DNA from: a virus
IMG/VR virus record: IMGVR_UViG_3300035688_000074
Coordinates: 1 to 21,669 of that record
Strand: one strand, 5' to 3'
DNA length: 21,669 nt
Below, in pieces: positions 1 to 6,816 of this stretch. A model generated the notes under the pieces. The model saw only the letters and a program-made list of their open reading frames with translations, made no database searches and was not told the DNA's origin. The first letter of the stretch is position 1. Each line of letters starts with the position of its first letter. The translations under genes were made by a program, and so were the position numbers.

Positions 1-1493
1 TGACCGAAAGTGAATTCGGGAAACTCTTCGAGGAATTCCAGAAAGGCAAGTTGCCGGGGCCAGAAAGCAGAACGCGAGTCGTTGATTCGCTCGGCCACTC
101 TCTTGAAGTCGTTCCCGTCATGATACCCAAGATCCTTGACGGAATGCACACCGACATCATTGAACGGCCAATCATAGATATTCCGAAACCCGTCAGCGGC
201 CCCGCTGAACACATGAAGAAATATCGCCCCGTCCCAGGAGGCGTCTCACTAATCGCCTGCGACTCCTCGGCTTGCAGCTCACACTTCTGGGTTCGAGGAG
301 ATCCAACACACAAAGCCCACAAGGATTGTCTGAACTCTGGCTGGTATGGTACCATAGAGCTCGCTGGGAAGAAGTACACAGGCTGCTGGCATCTCGCCCA
401 GAACTACCACTGCGGAATGAACTTCAGCACTGACGGCTCGCCCTATCCTGCGGGCCACGGATGGGCTCAGCCCTCACCCTATGATGGTGGGCTCTGTCCA
501 GGCGACGTCGTCTCCTATCGGCATACTTTCATCATTCCTGTTCAGCCATACCAGGAGAACGAATTTGACTATCTACTGACGAATGCAGCCGATCTGAATT
601 ATGTCAGCGCTGATGTTCTAGACTTTGGCGGAATCAGCATCGTCTATTGGGAACCGCAGGTCGATTGGGAATGCTGGAGCTCTTCACGGACAGAAGGAAC
701 CACTTCAGGTAAGATCATAGCCACTGAAGTCATGATCGGTGTCAACTATGAATTCTTCATCGCCTATGTGAACCATTGCATCGAGCATACAGCGAAGATC
801 TCTGGCGGAAGCTCAGGCTCGAGCTTTCTCGCCAGGCCGTCGGGAGCAGCCATTGGCCTCGCAGGAGTCAACTTCGCAGGATCCTCGACAACGAACTACG
901 CTATCGCTCTCCCTGCCATCGCTCGAGATTACGGAGTCGAGTTTGATTGGGCCGCTCATCCTGATGGTGAGCAGCCGCCTGAATGTCCGCCCGGCCAGCA
1001 TTGGGATCCAACACAAGGCAAATGCGTGCCCGACCAGCCTGAATGTCCGCCAGGGCAACATTGGGATCCAGACCAGGGCAAATGTGTCCCTGACGAAGAA
1101 CCGCCGACCGATTGCTGGACACCATTCCTCGAATGCATCATGGGCTGGGATGGCTCTGATCTAGACTACCTCATCAACTGCATCGTTGGCCTAGTCATGT
1201 GCCTAGTAGAGCAGGGCATGATAACGCGCAACCAGAAGCAAGCAATAGTCAACTTGGTGTTGAGCAAAGCCCGAGATAAGAAGCAGGTAAGCAAGGTCTT
1301 GGAGAAGTACCAACTAAAGGAGAAAGACTATCGAGGAGCATTCGCTCTCGGAACTCTGTTCGCATGCGGCATCTTCGGTGCCCTTTCGATCTGGTTCCCG
1401 AACGCGCTCGCGATATTCACTTTCTTCGGCGGCCTCACAGCCCGCGAGATCGAACACTACTTCAGCGCCAAGAGCAAAGCGCCCAGCGCGTGA
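1..1493 (+). CDS. Trypsin-fold serine protease with Cys repeats and membrane-anchored C terminus
   Basis: The frame is open from the first bases. The window begins 'tgacc' in this frame, so the base just outside probably completes an ATG/GTG/TTG start, giving about 497 residues; a TTG at 51 is an inferior start. Numbering is from that inferred start. The core resembles chymotrypsin-fold proteases of bacterial and phage genomes: RPVPGGVS (~76-83), then GCWHLAQN with a likely catalytic His (~131), an Asp-rich stretch (~198-208) that may supply the acid, RTEGTTSGKI (~230, like the family's GRTTG-TTG strand) and GGSSGSSF with the candidate nucleophile Ser (~272), followed by AIGLAGVNFAGSST. Two tandem Cys repeats follow (~327-365). 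The last ~120 residues hold one or two hydrophobic segments (~390-405 and ~445-480), suggesting membrane anchoring. It may process a virion or envelope protein, or act on the host. Fold assignment is fairly sure; substrate unknown. Confidence 0.72.
   Translation, partial: TESEFGKLFEEFQKGKLPGPESRTRVVDSLGHSLEVVPVMIPKILDGMHTDIIERPIIDIPKPVSGPAEHMKKYRPVPGGVSLIACDSSACSSHFWVRGDPTHKAHKDCLNSGWYGTIELAGKKYTGCWHLAQNYHCGMNFSTDGSPYPAGHGWAQPSPYDGGLCPGDVVSYRHTFIIPVQPYQENEFDYLLTNAADLNYVSADVLDFGGISIVYWEPQVDWECWSSSRTEGTTSGKIIATEVMIGVNYEFFIAYVNHCIEHTAKISGGSSGSSFLARPSGAAIGLAGVNFAGSSTTNYAIALPAIARDYGVEFDWAAHPDGEQPPECPPGQHWDPTQGKCVPDQPECPPGQHWDPDQGKCVPDEEPPTDCWTPFLECIMGWDGSDLDYLINCIVGLVMCLVEQGMITRNQKQAIVNLVLSKARDKKQVSKVLEKYQLKEKDYRGAFALGTLFACGIFGALSIWFPNALAIFTFFGGLTAREIEHYFSAKSKAPSA
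978..1097 (+). repeat. Two tandem 60-bp repeats (Cys-rich protein repeat)
   Basis: Two in-frame copies of a 60-bp unit (978-1037 and 1038-1097), each coding PECPPGQHWDP-QGKCVPD. They differ mainly at synonymous or conservative positions. Each copy carries two cysteines, which looks like a small disulfide-bonded extracellular repeat between the protease domain and the C-terminal membrane region. Confidence 0.85.
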
Positions 1494-1559
1494 AGTCGTG
1501 TTAGGTTTCGTTCTCGACCTAGCGGAGGCTGAATCTTCGATGTTGGAGTGCATGCCAAA

Positions 1560-2540
1560 ATGAAGAAGAAAGAAACCCTGTTCAACATTCCCGTAGTTGT
1601 TGCTGTGGGTTCAGGCGGCGGAAGAATCCTATCATCCCTTAACACGAAATCCTTCAACGGCTACAAGATAGCGGTAAACAACAGCGTTCGCGACTTAGCT
1701 CTTCTCAAGAATGTTGACAGTAAAATCTGTGTTGGCAACGATCAAGGCGGTTCGGGGATGAGTGTGGAGAAAGGCAGGAGAGACTTCCTTCAGGGCGCAT
1801 CTCAAGTTCTCCGAGTGATGAAAACTCAATGCAGAACAAAACCAGACATCATCCCTGTCATAGCTACACTAGGCCACGGGTTCGCTTCCGGTTCAATACC
1901 TGAAATGCTACGCATTCTCAAAAGAACCTATCCTGACTCTGTTACATTAGCTTGGTGCATTACGCCGTTCGACCTTCAAGGCAACGAGATCCGAGGGCGT
2001 GCCTACGAATCCCTACGGAAATGCCGAGAAGTAGGCGCAACCATAACCCCAATCTCAAATCAAGTAGCCATCAACAAATTGGGCTTATCCCAGCGAATGC
2101 CGCTGGGCCAACTATACCAAACAATCAACCGAGAAATCACCGACATCCTATCCGACCTATTCGAAGCCTTCACGACAACTGAAGGTGTCATAGAATCCCT
2201 TGACAGAAACGACCTGAAACAAATCTGGGTTGGAGAGTCAGCGCTGATTTCTCGTGTTACGTATCCTGATGCTTCATCCATTAATGGGGGTTCATTGAAA
2301 GACGCCGAGCAACGTTTACTCGTAGATGTCAACTATCTTGAAGGAGCAGAGCAACCCACTGCAACCTACATCATTGATGGGCCTGGGGAAATCACCGTAG
2401 ACCAAATGACTGAACTATCCAACAGCCTAATTGCAGATTACAAGGCCGACATGACCTACTTCAAACCTTTAATCATCCAACGCAAGCGCCAGAACACCAG
2501 TTTCATTCTGATACGGGGCAAAATGAGGTTGGGAATATGA
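1560..2540 (+). CDS. Divergent FtsZ/tubulin-superfamily GTPase
   Basis: A 326-residue protein with the ordered motifs of FtsZ/tubulin. Positions count from ATG 1560: T1 loop VGSGGG (~16-21), AVNNSVRDL (~38-46, like FtsZ INTD-L), GGSGMSVEKGR (~63-73, T3), LGHGFASGS (~104-112) where FtsZ has GGGTGTG (T4), ITPFDLQG (~134-141, T5), PISNQ (~164-168, T6) and a T7 loop SLDRNDLKQIW (~213-223). The T7 loop keeps both catalytic Asp (215, 218) of NxDxxD. The C-terminal domain has GGSLKDAEQRLL and IIDGPGEITVDQMTEL (~271-286), matching FtsZ's second domain. No FtsZ-type C-terminal tail is visible. Start: GGAG at 1544-1547 lies 12 nt before ATG 1560; GTG 1548 is possible but abuts that site. The next gene overlaps by ATGA. 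Likely a filament-forming GTPase; viral relatives by role include PhuZ and TubZ. The superfamily call is strong; whether it is closer to FtsZ, CetZ or TubZ cannot be settled here. Confidence 0.82.
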   Translation: MKKKETLFNIPVVVAVGSGGGRILSSLNTKSFNGYKIAVNNSVRDLALLKNVDSKICVGNDQGGSGMSVEKGRRDFLQGASQVLRVMKTQCRTKPDIIPVIATLGHGFASGSIPEMLRILKRTYPDSVTLAWCITPFDLQGNEIRGRAYESLRKCREVGATITPISNQVAINKLGLSQRMPLGQLYQTINREITDILSDLFEAFTTTEGVIESLDRNDLKQIWVGESALISRVTYPDASSINGGSLKDAEQRLLVDVNYLEGAEQPTATYIIDGPGEITVDQMTELSNSLIADYKADMTYFKPLIIQRKRQNTSFILIRGKMRLGI

Positions 2541-2815
2541 ACAGGGTCGCATCATCCGCATTAGCCTTCTGGATCGGCGTCGCTCTCTCCACGGTTTCAG
2601 CCTACATCGGCAGTCAACTAAACATGCCATTCTCATATGCAATTGTCGGTCTAATCGCGGGGTCAGGCTCCACAGTAGCTCTCATCACCATCAATAATGA
2701 AATTACTAGAAGGCAGCATGAACGAGAACTTGAAAAAAGGCGCCAAGCTGACCTAGAACGTAAACATCAAAGAGAACGAGAAAAGAAGCAACCCGGTTCG
2801 TATGCAGTACCATAA
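2537..2815 (+). CDS. Small two-helix membrane protein with charged coiled-coil tail
   Basis: 92 residues. Two hydrophobic helices (~7-25 and ~32-52) are followed by a highly charged Arg/Glu/Lys-rich segment (~57-88) with coiled-coil character and a short C-terminal tail. The start ATG overlaps the stop of the FtsZ-like gene (ATGA, 2537-2540), so the two are almost certainly translationally coupled. By position and architecture it could anchor the FtsZ-like protein to the membrane, as ZipA- or FtsA-type adaptors do for FtsZ; this is inference and no homology to those proteins is seen. A holin- or spanin-like role cannot be excluded. Confidence 0.75.
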   Translation: MNRVASSALAFWIGVALSTVSAYIGSQLNMPFSYAIVGLIAGSGSTVALITINNEITRRQHERELEKRRQADLERKHQREREKKQPGSYAVP

Positions 2816-2841
2816 GATTTGATTCTACGAGGGATACTTTC

Positions 2842-3006
2842 ATGCCTACCATAACTGGAACTTGGCTGTCACCGCTCAACCGATTTCTAGGCATCTTTTG
2901 CCGAGTCCTAATCCGAATTGAGGACGACAAGAACGCTGAGATCATCGGCCGCTACCATATCGTGACAGTCGCACAGTACGGATTCGCATGTGGACATCAG
3001 ATGTGA
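2842..3006 (+). CDS. 54-residue protein of unknown function
   Basis: ATG 2842 is preceded by GAGGGA (2829-2834) at good spacing, and the frame runs 54 codons to TGA 3004-3006. The protein has an amphipathic/hydrophobic stretch (LNRFLGIFCRVLIRI, ~12-26), a charged middle (EDDKN) and a C-terminal FACGHQM. It is not recognised. Its TGA is followed at once, in the same frame, by the TTG of the next gene, so the two are contiguous apart from this stop. A peripheral membrane or regulatory role is possible. Confidence 0.55.
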   Translation: MPTITGTWLSPLNRFLGIFCRVLIRIEDDKNAEIIGRYHIVTVAQYGFACGHQM

Positions 3007-3528
3007 TTGACCTTGAAAGGCCCAAGGCTCGAATACCTAACAAGCATCGTCGTGACCCTGACCTTCGCGATACTCTATGGCGTTCTGGAATACTACTGGA
3101 TAATCACGGACCGAGACGTGCCTTTCCGATATGGCCACACACCGATCTTCATCGGCTTCCAGCTCTACCATATCGCGGTGATGATGCCGATCCTGTTTCT
3201 GGTCGGCTTCGCTCCTTTCATTGATGATCTGATAGGCGTGAGTCAGATAATCGAGAAATGGTACACGGCTTCGCTCGGTTTCGCAACAACTGTCTTCGCT
3301 GTTATGCTTGAAGATATCGTGTGGTTCCTAGCAAGAGTTCTGAATCCGCTCTCAATGGATCCGCTGGGCGGCCAGTGGATTCAGGCTACAGACTGGACCG
3401 CAAGATGGAATTCTATTCCATTTCCTGGCGGCGTCATTCCAACCTGGTACTGCCTGATCGCAGTCTTCGCAGGTGTCATGTGGATATGCGTCTTCAGACA
3501 TGAGGCGATAAGATCTGACACCCGGTGA
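3007..3528 (+). CDS. Integral membrane protein, about four helices
   Basis: 173 residues from TTG 3007; TTG 3013 is an alternative. Hydrophobic segments lie near 12-32, 45-70 (through HIAVMMPILFLVGFA), 85-110 and 145-162. Polar loops include DPLGGQWIQATDWTARW. No family is recognised. No good ribosome-binding site precedes the TTG; translation may depend on termination at the TGA directly upstream. The end overlaps the next membrane gene if that one starts at CTG 3515. It sits in a run of small membrane proteins after the FtsZ-like pair. Confidence 0.65.
   Translation: MTLKGPRLEYLTSIVVTLTFAILYGVLEYYWIITDRDVPFRYGHTPIFIGFQLYHIAVMMPILFLVGFAPFIDDLIGVSQIIEKWYTASLGFATTVFAVMLEDIVWFLARVLNPLSMDPLGGQWIQATDWTARWNSIPFPGGVIPTWYCLIAVFAGVMWICVFRHEAIRSDTR
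3502..3507 (+). promoter_or_regulatory. Ribosome-binding site favouring a CTG start at 3515
   Basis: GAGGCG lies 7 nt before CTG 3515, inside the end of the preceding gene. It is the only Shine-Dalgarno-like site near either candidate start of the HH-motif membrane protein, so it argues for the longer, non-ATG-initiated form. Confidence 0.35.
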
Positions 3529-3775
3529 AGTCTTCTGGGCAACCGCCTTTCTAGCTACGCTCTTGACTAGACTCCTCGCTGACTATGTGAAGATTCGCCT
3601 GCACGTCAAAGGTGTCCATGTCCATCATTACGTCTGGGGCATCGTTGCCGCTTTCGGAGCCATTGGGGCACTCTACTGGAATCAGATTTACGTGGGCGTC
3701 TTCGCAGCAGGCATTGGTGTCGCTCTCATTGCGAGCGAAGCCAAGGAGCTCGTTCTCCAGAAATGGGGTCGATAG
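3515..3775 (+). CDS. Small membrane protein with VHVHHYVWG motif; probable CTG start
   Basis: The frame is open from 3512. A conventional start exists only at TTG 3563 (70 residues), with no ribosome-binding site and cutting through a hydrophobic segment. CTG 3515 has GAGGCG at 3502-3507, 7 nt upstream, giving 86 residues beginning LTPGEVFWATAFLATLL; this is preferred but uncertain. Two to three hydrophobic helices are visible (~6-22, ~40-57, ~60-78). A His cluster VHVHHYVWG (~33-41) sits at the membrane face before helix 2, reminiscent of small archaeal membrane proteins with an HH-x3-G motif; a metal or lipid headgroup role is speculative. With the CTG start it overlaps the preceding gene by 14 nt. 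Confidence 0.6.
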   Translation: MTPGEVFWATAFLATLLTRLLADYVKIRLHVKGVHVHHYVWGIVAAFGAIGALYWNQIYVGVFAAGIGVALIASEAKELVLQKWGR

Positions 3776-3776
3776 C

Positions 3777-4352
3777 TTGACGCTGAACACTTACGCAAAA
3801 TATCTCGACTACTTCACGCTGAAGCCAAGGCAGAGGCGCATAAAGAACGATGTGATCACGATCGAATTTCCGAAGGCCGTAACTATCCTTGCTGGACGGG
3901 TTTGGGTAGGATATGATGAGGGAAGCACATTCGAGGCCGCCCTGTCAATCTGGCTTCAGCCCAAGGCGAATTCATTACGGCGCTATCTCAGAGCGCTTGT
4001 GCGTTCCCTAAAGAGACTGCCGTCTGAAACCCCTGCAACCCCATACAGCTATGATTCATGTTCAGATGAAGCCGACGCAGATATCGTAGATCTTCCAGTT
4101 GGCGCAGTGCCGCCTAAGGATCCTGGCAGCGCCTTCAGCGGCAACGTCTACATCGGCGGAGTCTACATGCACAGGCATACGAGTGCAACCTCTCAGCAAG
4201 ACTACTATCCGCTCAATGAGCTTCATGCGCTCAAACCGATTCGGGTCAACGCAGGCAGCAGGGTCATCGTGAACCGAGACATCTTCAACATAGATCCCGC
4301 GAAAACCTTCAACGCTTGGGACTGCGAGCTCATCCTAGTCGTAGATGAATAG
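3777..4352 (+). CDS. Beta-rich protein, probable virion component
   Basis: 191 residues from TTG 3777, two bases after the previous stop, with a GGGGT run ~7 nt upstream. The frame is open further upstream but there it overlaps the membrane gene. The start LTLNTYAKYLDYFTLKP is followed by alternating hydrophobic residues (DVITIEFPKAVTILAGRVWV), a middle helical Arg-rich segment (SLRRYLRALVRSLKRL, ~63-78), a linker, then a C-terminal beta region (NVYIGGVYMHRH, PIRVNAGSRVIV, WDCELILVVDE). The closing pattern 'strand, xAGSxVxV, strand' resembles small jelly-roll virion proteins and is similar in style to the protein at 21118-21621. No specific family is recognised. Confidence 0.6.
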   Translation: MTLNTYAKYLDYFTLKPRQRRIKNDVITIEFPKAVTILAGRVWVGYDEGSTFEAALSIWLQPKANSLRRYLRALVRSLKRLPSETPATPYSYDSCSDEADADIVDLPVGAVPPKDPGSAFSGNVYIGGVYMHRHTSATSQQDYYPLNELHALKPIRVNAGSRVIVNRDIFNIDPAKTFNAWDCELILVVDE

Positions 4353-4354
4353 CC

Positions 4355-4570
4355 TTGAACAAGGACATTCCCGAAGAGATACAAGCCGCCCTAGATGATC
4401 CCAAAGAAGACTGCGGCCCCTTCGTCACGCAAATAGCCTGCCTCAAACAGCAGCTCAAGCTAGAGAAGAGGCTCACAAGGCTCGAATCCCTCAACACAAT
4501 CAACATACTCATCTCCCTAGGAGCCCTTGCTAGCCTGCTCGCGGCGCTTTGGAAACTCTTCGGAGGGTAA
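4355..4570 (+). CDS. Small coiled-coil protein with C-terminal membrane helix
   Basis: 71 residues from TTG 4355, two bases after the previous stop. An acidic N terminus (NKDIPEEIQAALDDPKEDC) is followed by an amphipathic coiled-coil-like helix (~28-48) and a C-terminal hydrophobic segment ILISLGALASLLAALWKLF (~51-69), the layout of a tail-anchored or bitopic protein. This resembles small phage proteins of the hemolysin XhlA/holin-associated type in architecture only. Unknown function. Confidence 0.6.
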   Translation: MNKDIPEEIQAALDDPKEDCGPFVTQIACLKQQLKLEKRLTRLESLNTINILISLGALASLLAALWKLFGG

Positions 4571-4575
4571 AGAGA

Positions 4576-4701
4576 ATGAACAAAACATGCGCGAGATGTG
4601 GACACAGCCTCGCAGCGCATGACGACTCAGGCTGTAGAATGTGCTACGACGAGAAATGCCGCAGACGCGGAGCAATCCTGGCAAAAGCCCAAGAACCGTG
4701 A
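4576..4701 (+). CDS. 41-residue zinc-binding mini-protein
   Basis: ATG 4576 is preceded by GGAGGG (4562-4567) with 8-nt spacing, a strong ribosome-binding site. The protein has CARCGHSLAAHDDSGC (~5-20), then CRMCYDEKC. The C-x2-C-GH ... H ... GC-x-x-C arrangement resembles the CGH-x4-H-x3-GC zinc-ribbon mini-proteins seen in archaeal genomes. The C terminus is basic. A nucleic-acid or protein-binding accessory role is likely; the exact function is unknown. It sits directly upstream of the terminase genes. Confidence 0.7.
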   Translation: MNKTCARCGHSLAAHDDSGCRMCYDEKCRRRGAILAKAQEP

Positions 4702-4712
4702 AATGAGCCCCC

Positions 4713-5174
4713 ATGACCAAGAAAAGACGGAAACGCGGGGGTCGTGTCCGAAAGCGCCGGAAAGAAAGGGGCCATAGCCACACCCCCCCTTACTCTCCGC
4801 CGAGCGTGGATCCGAAGATTAAGGGTCAGTATCTGAAGGCTCAGATTAGGAAGATCGAACGGCAGCTCGCTCCTCTCGGCATCAAGATTAACATAAACTC
4901 GCTTGAGGATCTCAAGGCTTTCGTCAACAAGCTGATGCAGCTTCAGGCGGACAAGAAGATCGAAAGCCACGAAACGAGAGTCCTGAATGATTCATGCGAG
5001 ATCTTGAGGAAGATCTATCAGCCAAGCGATCTCGAGGAAACCGTGAATGAGCTTCTCAAAGAGGCGCAAAGTCTCCGAGAAAGTGTCTCTGATCTTAGGA
5101 AGCATGGCGTCGGCCAAGGCGGAGCTCGAGGCGGTACGCAACCCGATTCCTCAGGATCCAGTCCAGTGGGCTGA
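4713..5174 (+). CDS. Basic coiled-coil protein, candidate terminase small subunit
   Basis: 153 residues. The first 22 residues are almost solid Lys/Arg (KKRRKRGGRVRKRRKERG), followed by a Pro linker and helical, charged segments (~37-125) such as YLKAQIRKIERQL and VNELLKEAQSLRESV. The Gly/Ser-rich C terminus is where the reading frame overlaps the terminase large-subunit gene. Position immediately upstream of and overlapping TerL, a basic DNA-binding N terminus and an oligomer-like helical body together suggest the small terminase subunit. No classical helix-turn-helix is visible, so the call rests largely on context. Confidence 0.6.
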   Translation: MTKKRRKRGGRVRKRRKERGHSHTPPYSPPSVDPKIKGQYLKAQIRKIERQLAPLGIKININSLEDLKAFVNKLMQLQADKKIESHETRVLNDSCEILRKIYQPSDLEETVNELLKEAQSLRESVSDLRKHGVGQGGARGGTQPDSSGSSPVG

Positions 5175-6663
5175 ACGCATCCGAATCCTCAAGGGCGCTC
5201 CGTTCAGCTTCCAGGATCGAGACTATCTGCTTCCGCTCTACCGCGACAACTCGCACCGAGTCATCATCGTGAAATCTCGGCAGATGGAGATGACCGAGTG
5301 GATCGTCAACTGGCTTCTCTATAAGCTGACCACGTATCCCTTCATAACCGCAATCTACACCGCGCCGCGAATGGATCAGGTTTCAAGATTCAGCCACGAC
5401 CGATTCCGCAAAGCCCTATTCGACAGCCCAGAGCTCCGCGACTATATCAGCAAGGCGCGAGAGGCAGAGCTTGGAGAAACCGCGATCGGCAGAATCCCCT
5501 TCTCGAACGGCTCAATCTGCTATCTCATCAGCGCATGGGGAGACTTCGACGCTCTAAGAAACATTCCAGCAGACTTCGCAGCCATAGATGAAATGCAGGA
5601 CGTCCAGCAAGAAGCGATCCCTGTCCTTGAAGAGACACTCAGCCACAGCCAATTCGGAACAATGATCATGGTTGGAACCGCAAGCGATGAGGGCTCGGAA
5701 TTCTCGCGACTCTGGCAACAAAGCGATATGAACGAATGGGATCCAGAATCAGGCGCATGGATTCCGCAGAGACCTCAGAACCGATTCTACTCAGGATATC
5801 ACATAGATCAACGCATGGCTCCGTGGATCAACAGCCTCCCGCCCACTCATCCCAACAGCATAGAAGCCAAACGCATCCGCTACCGAAGCGAGCGCAGATT
5901 CCTCAACGAAGTTCTCGGCCTCTTCTATCGGGGTCTTGCTAAGCCGTTGATCTCTGAGGATCTTCTAGCTTGCAGAGACTTCCAATTCGCCCTGATGGAT
6001 CACCTTGATCCGCCATACGTCTCGTATGCTGGCATTGATTGGGGCGGCGGACAACACGCCTTCACCGTCGTCTGGATCATGGCGAAGGACGATAAAGACC
6101 GCTGGCGACTCATCTACGTTCGCAAATTCGATGAACGCGACCCCATGAAGCAAGTCCAGATCATCAGCAACCTCATCCCGCTCTTCAATGTGAAACAGGC
6201 CGTGGCAGACATCGGATACGGTGCCGTACAAGTCAGCGAGCTCCAGAAGAAGTTCGCTGATCGACTCCTCGGCTGCCAATACACTCGCAGACCCGAGATC
6301 CCTCTTGAGCGTCGAACCTCAGACGAGTATGGCAAGCGCGTTGCCCAGATGATTCTCCTAGCTGACCGCTCATTCTGGATTGAGACCGCTATCGAGCTCA
6401 TCAAGCATAAGGATCCAACTGGCGCAGTCAATCCGCTGCTCGTGCTTCCGTGGAAGGAACCGCTTGACGTCGAATGGCTCATGGACCACTTCACCTGCAT
6501 CGAGATGGAAGAACAGGAGACAGTTAGCGGCAAGAAGTATCATCACTACACGCATCCCGAAGGCGAACCTGACGACGCACTCCACGCTTTCATCTACGCA
6601 TTGATCGCTGACGCCTATGGCCGCATGGCTCCGCCTCTAGTCGTACAAGACCTATTCGGATGA
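5104..6663 (+). CDS. terL: Terminase large subunit (TerL), ATPase-nuclease
   Basis: 519 residues from ATG 5104, which has AGGA just upstream and still overlaps the previous gene by 71 bp; an in-frame ATG at 5047 would lengthen it by 19. The enzyme pumps viral DNA into the prohead and cuts it. Numbered from 5104: a deviant Walker A, KSRQMEMTE (~57-65); Walker B FAAIDEMQD (~158-166) with the catalytic Glu; a coupling motif VGTASDEGS (~190-198). The RNase H-like nuclease domain shows AGIDWGGG (Asp ~312), AVADIGYG (Asp ~369) and PDDALHAFIYAL (Asp ~490-491), a complete acidic triad. Length and motif order are normal for TerL. The Walker A lacks the usual GK[S/T], as in a number of terminases with SRQ-x-x-x-[ST]-E. 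High confidence. Confidence 0.93.
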   Translation: MASAKAELEAVRNPIPQDPVQWAERIRILKGAPFSFQDRDYLLPLYRDNSHRVIIVKSRQMEMTEWIVNWLLYKLTTYPFITAIYTAPRMDQVSRFSHDRFRKALFDSPELRDYISKAREAELGETAIGRIPFSNGSICYLISAWGDFDALRNIPADFAAIDEMQDVQQEAIPVLEETLSHSQFGTMIMVGTASDEGSEFSRLWQQSDMNEWDPESGAWIPQRPQNRFYSGYHIDQRMAPWINSLPPTHPNSIEAKRIRYRSERRFLNEVLGLFYRGLAKPLISEDLLACRDFQFALMDHLDPPYVSYAGIDWGGGQHAFTVVWIMAKDDKDRWRLIYVRKFDERDPMKQVQIISNLIPLFNVKQAVADIGYGAVQVSELQKKFADRLLGCQYTRRPEIPLERRTSDEYGKRVAQMILLADRSFWIETAIELIKHKDPTGAVNPLLVLPWKEPLDVEWLMDHFTCIEMEEQETVSGKKYHHYTHPEGEPDDALHAFIYALIADAYGRMAPPLVVQDLFG

Positions 6664-6681
6664 ATGAGGCAGGATAGATGA

Positions 6682-6816
6682 ATGAACCTCGAAACGAAAA
6701 GATACCACGTCTTCGACCCTAGAACAGGCACGATCTACGAAATCGAAATGCGAGGATCACAAATAACCAAATGGGCATGGCTTGCTGAGACCATCATGAA
6801 AGTGAGACCGTTATGA
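6682..6816 (+). CDS. 44-residue protein of unknown function
   Basis: ATG 6682 follows GGCAGGAT (6668-6675) at suitable spacing, shortly after the terminase stop. The sequence has a YHVFDPRTGTIYEIEM stretch (two predicted strands) then a helix with KWAWLAETIMKV. Its stop overlaps the next start (ATGA, 6813-6816). Unknown function; the tight coupling supports it being real. Confidence 0.55.
   Translation: MNLETKRYHVFDPRTGTIYEIEMRGSQITKWAWLAETIMKVRPL

Noticed and set aside
978-1097. Tandem repeats as a possible CRISPR or iteron array
   Set aside because: Only two adjacent 60-bp copies without spacers, in frame and coding for a Cys-rich protein repeat.
813-1141. Several overlapping ORFs on both strands across the Cys-repeat region
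   Set aside because: They are mirror frames of the repeat and the protease gene; their composition is unnatural and the protease frame explains the region.
3612-3776. Longer start for the beta-rich protein at 3777
   Set aside because: The upstream extension overlaps the membrane gene in another frame and its translation is low-quality; TTG 3777 follows the previous stop by two bases with a ribosome-binding-like G run.
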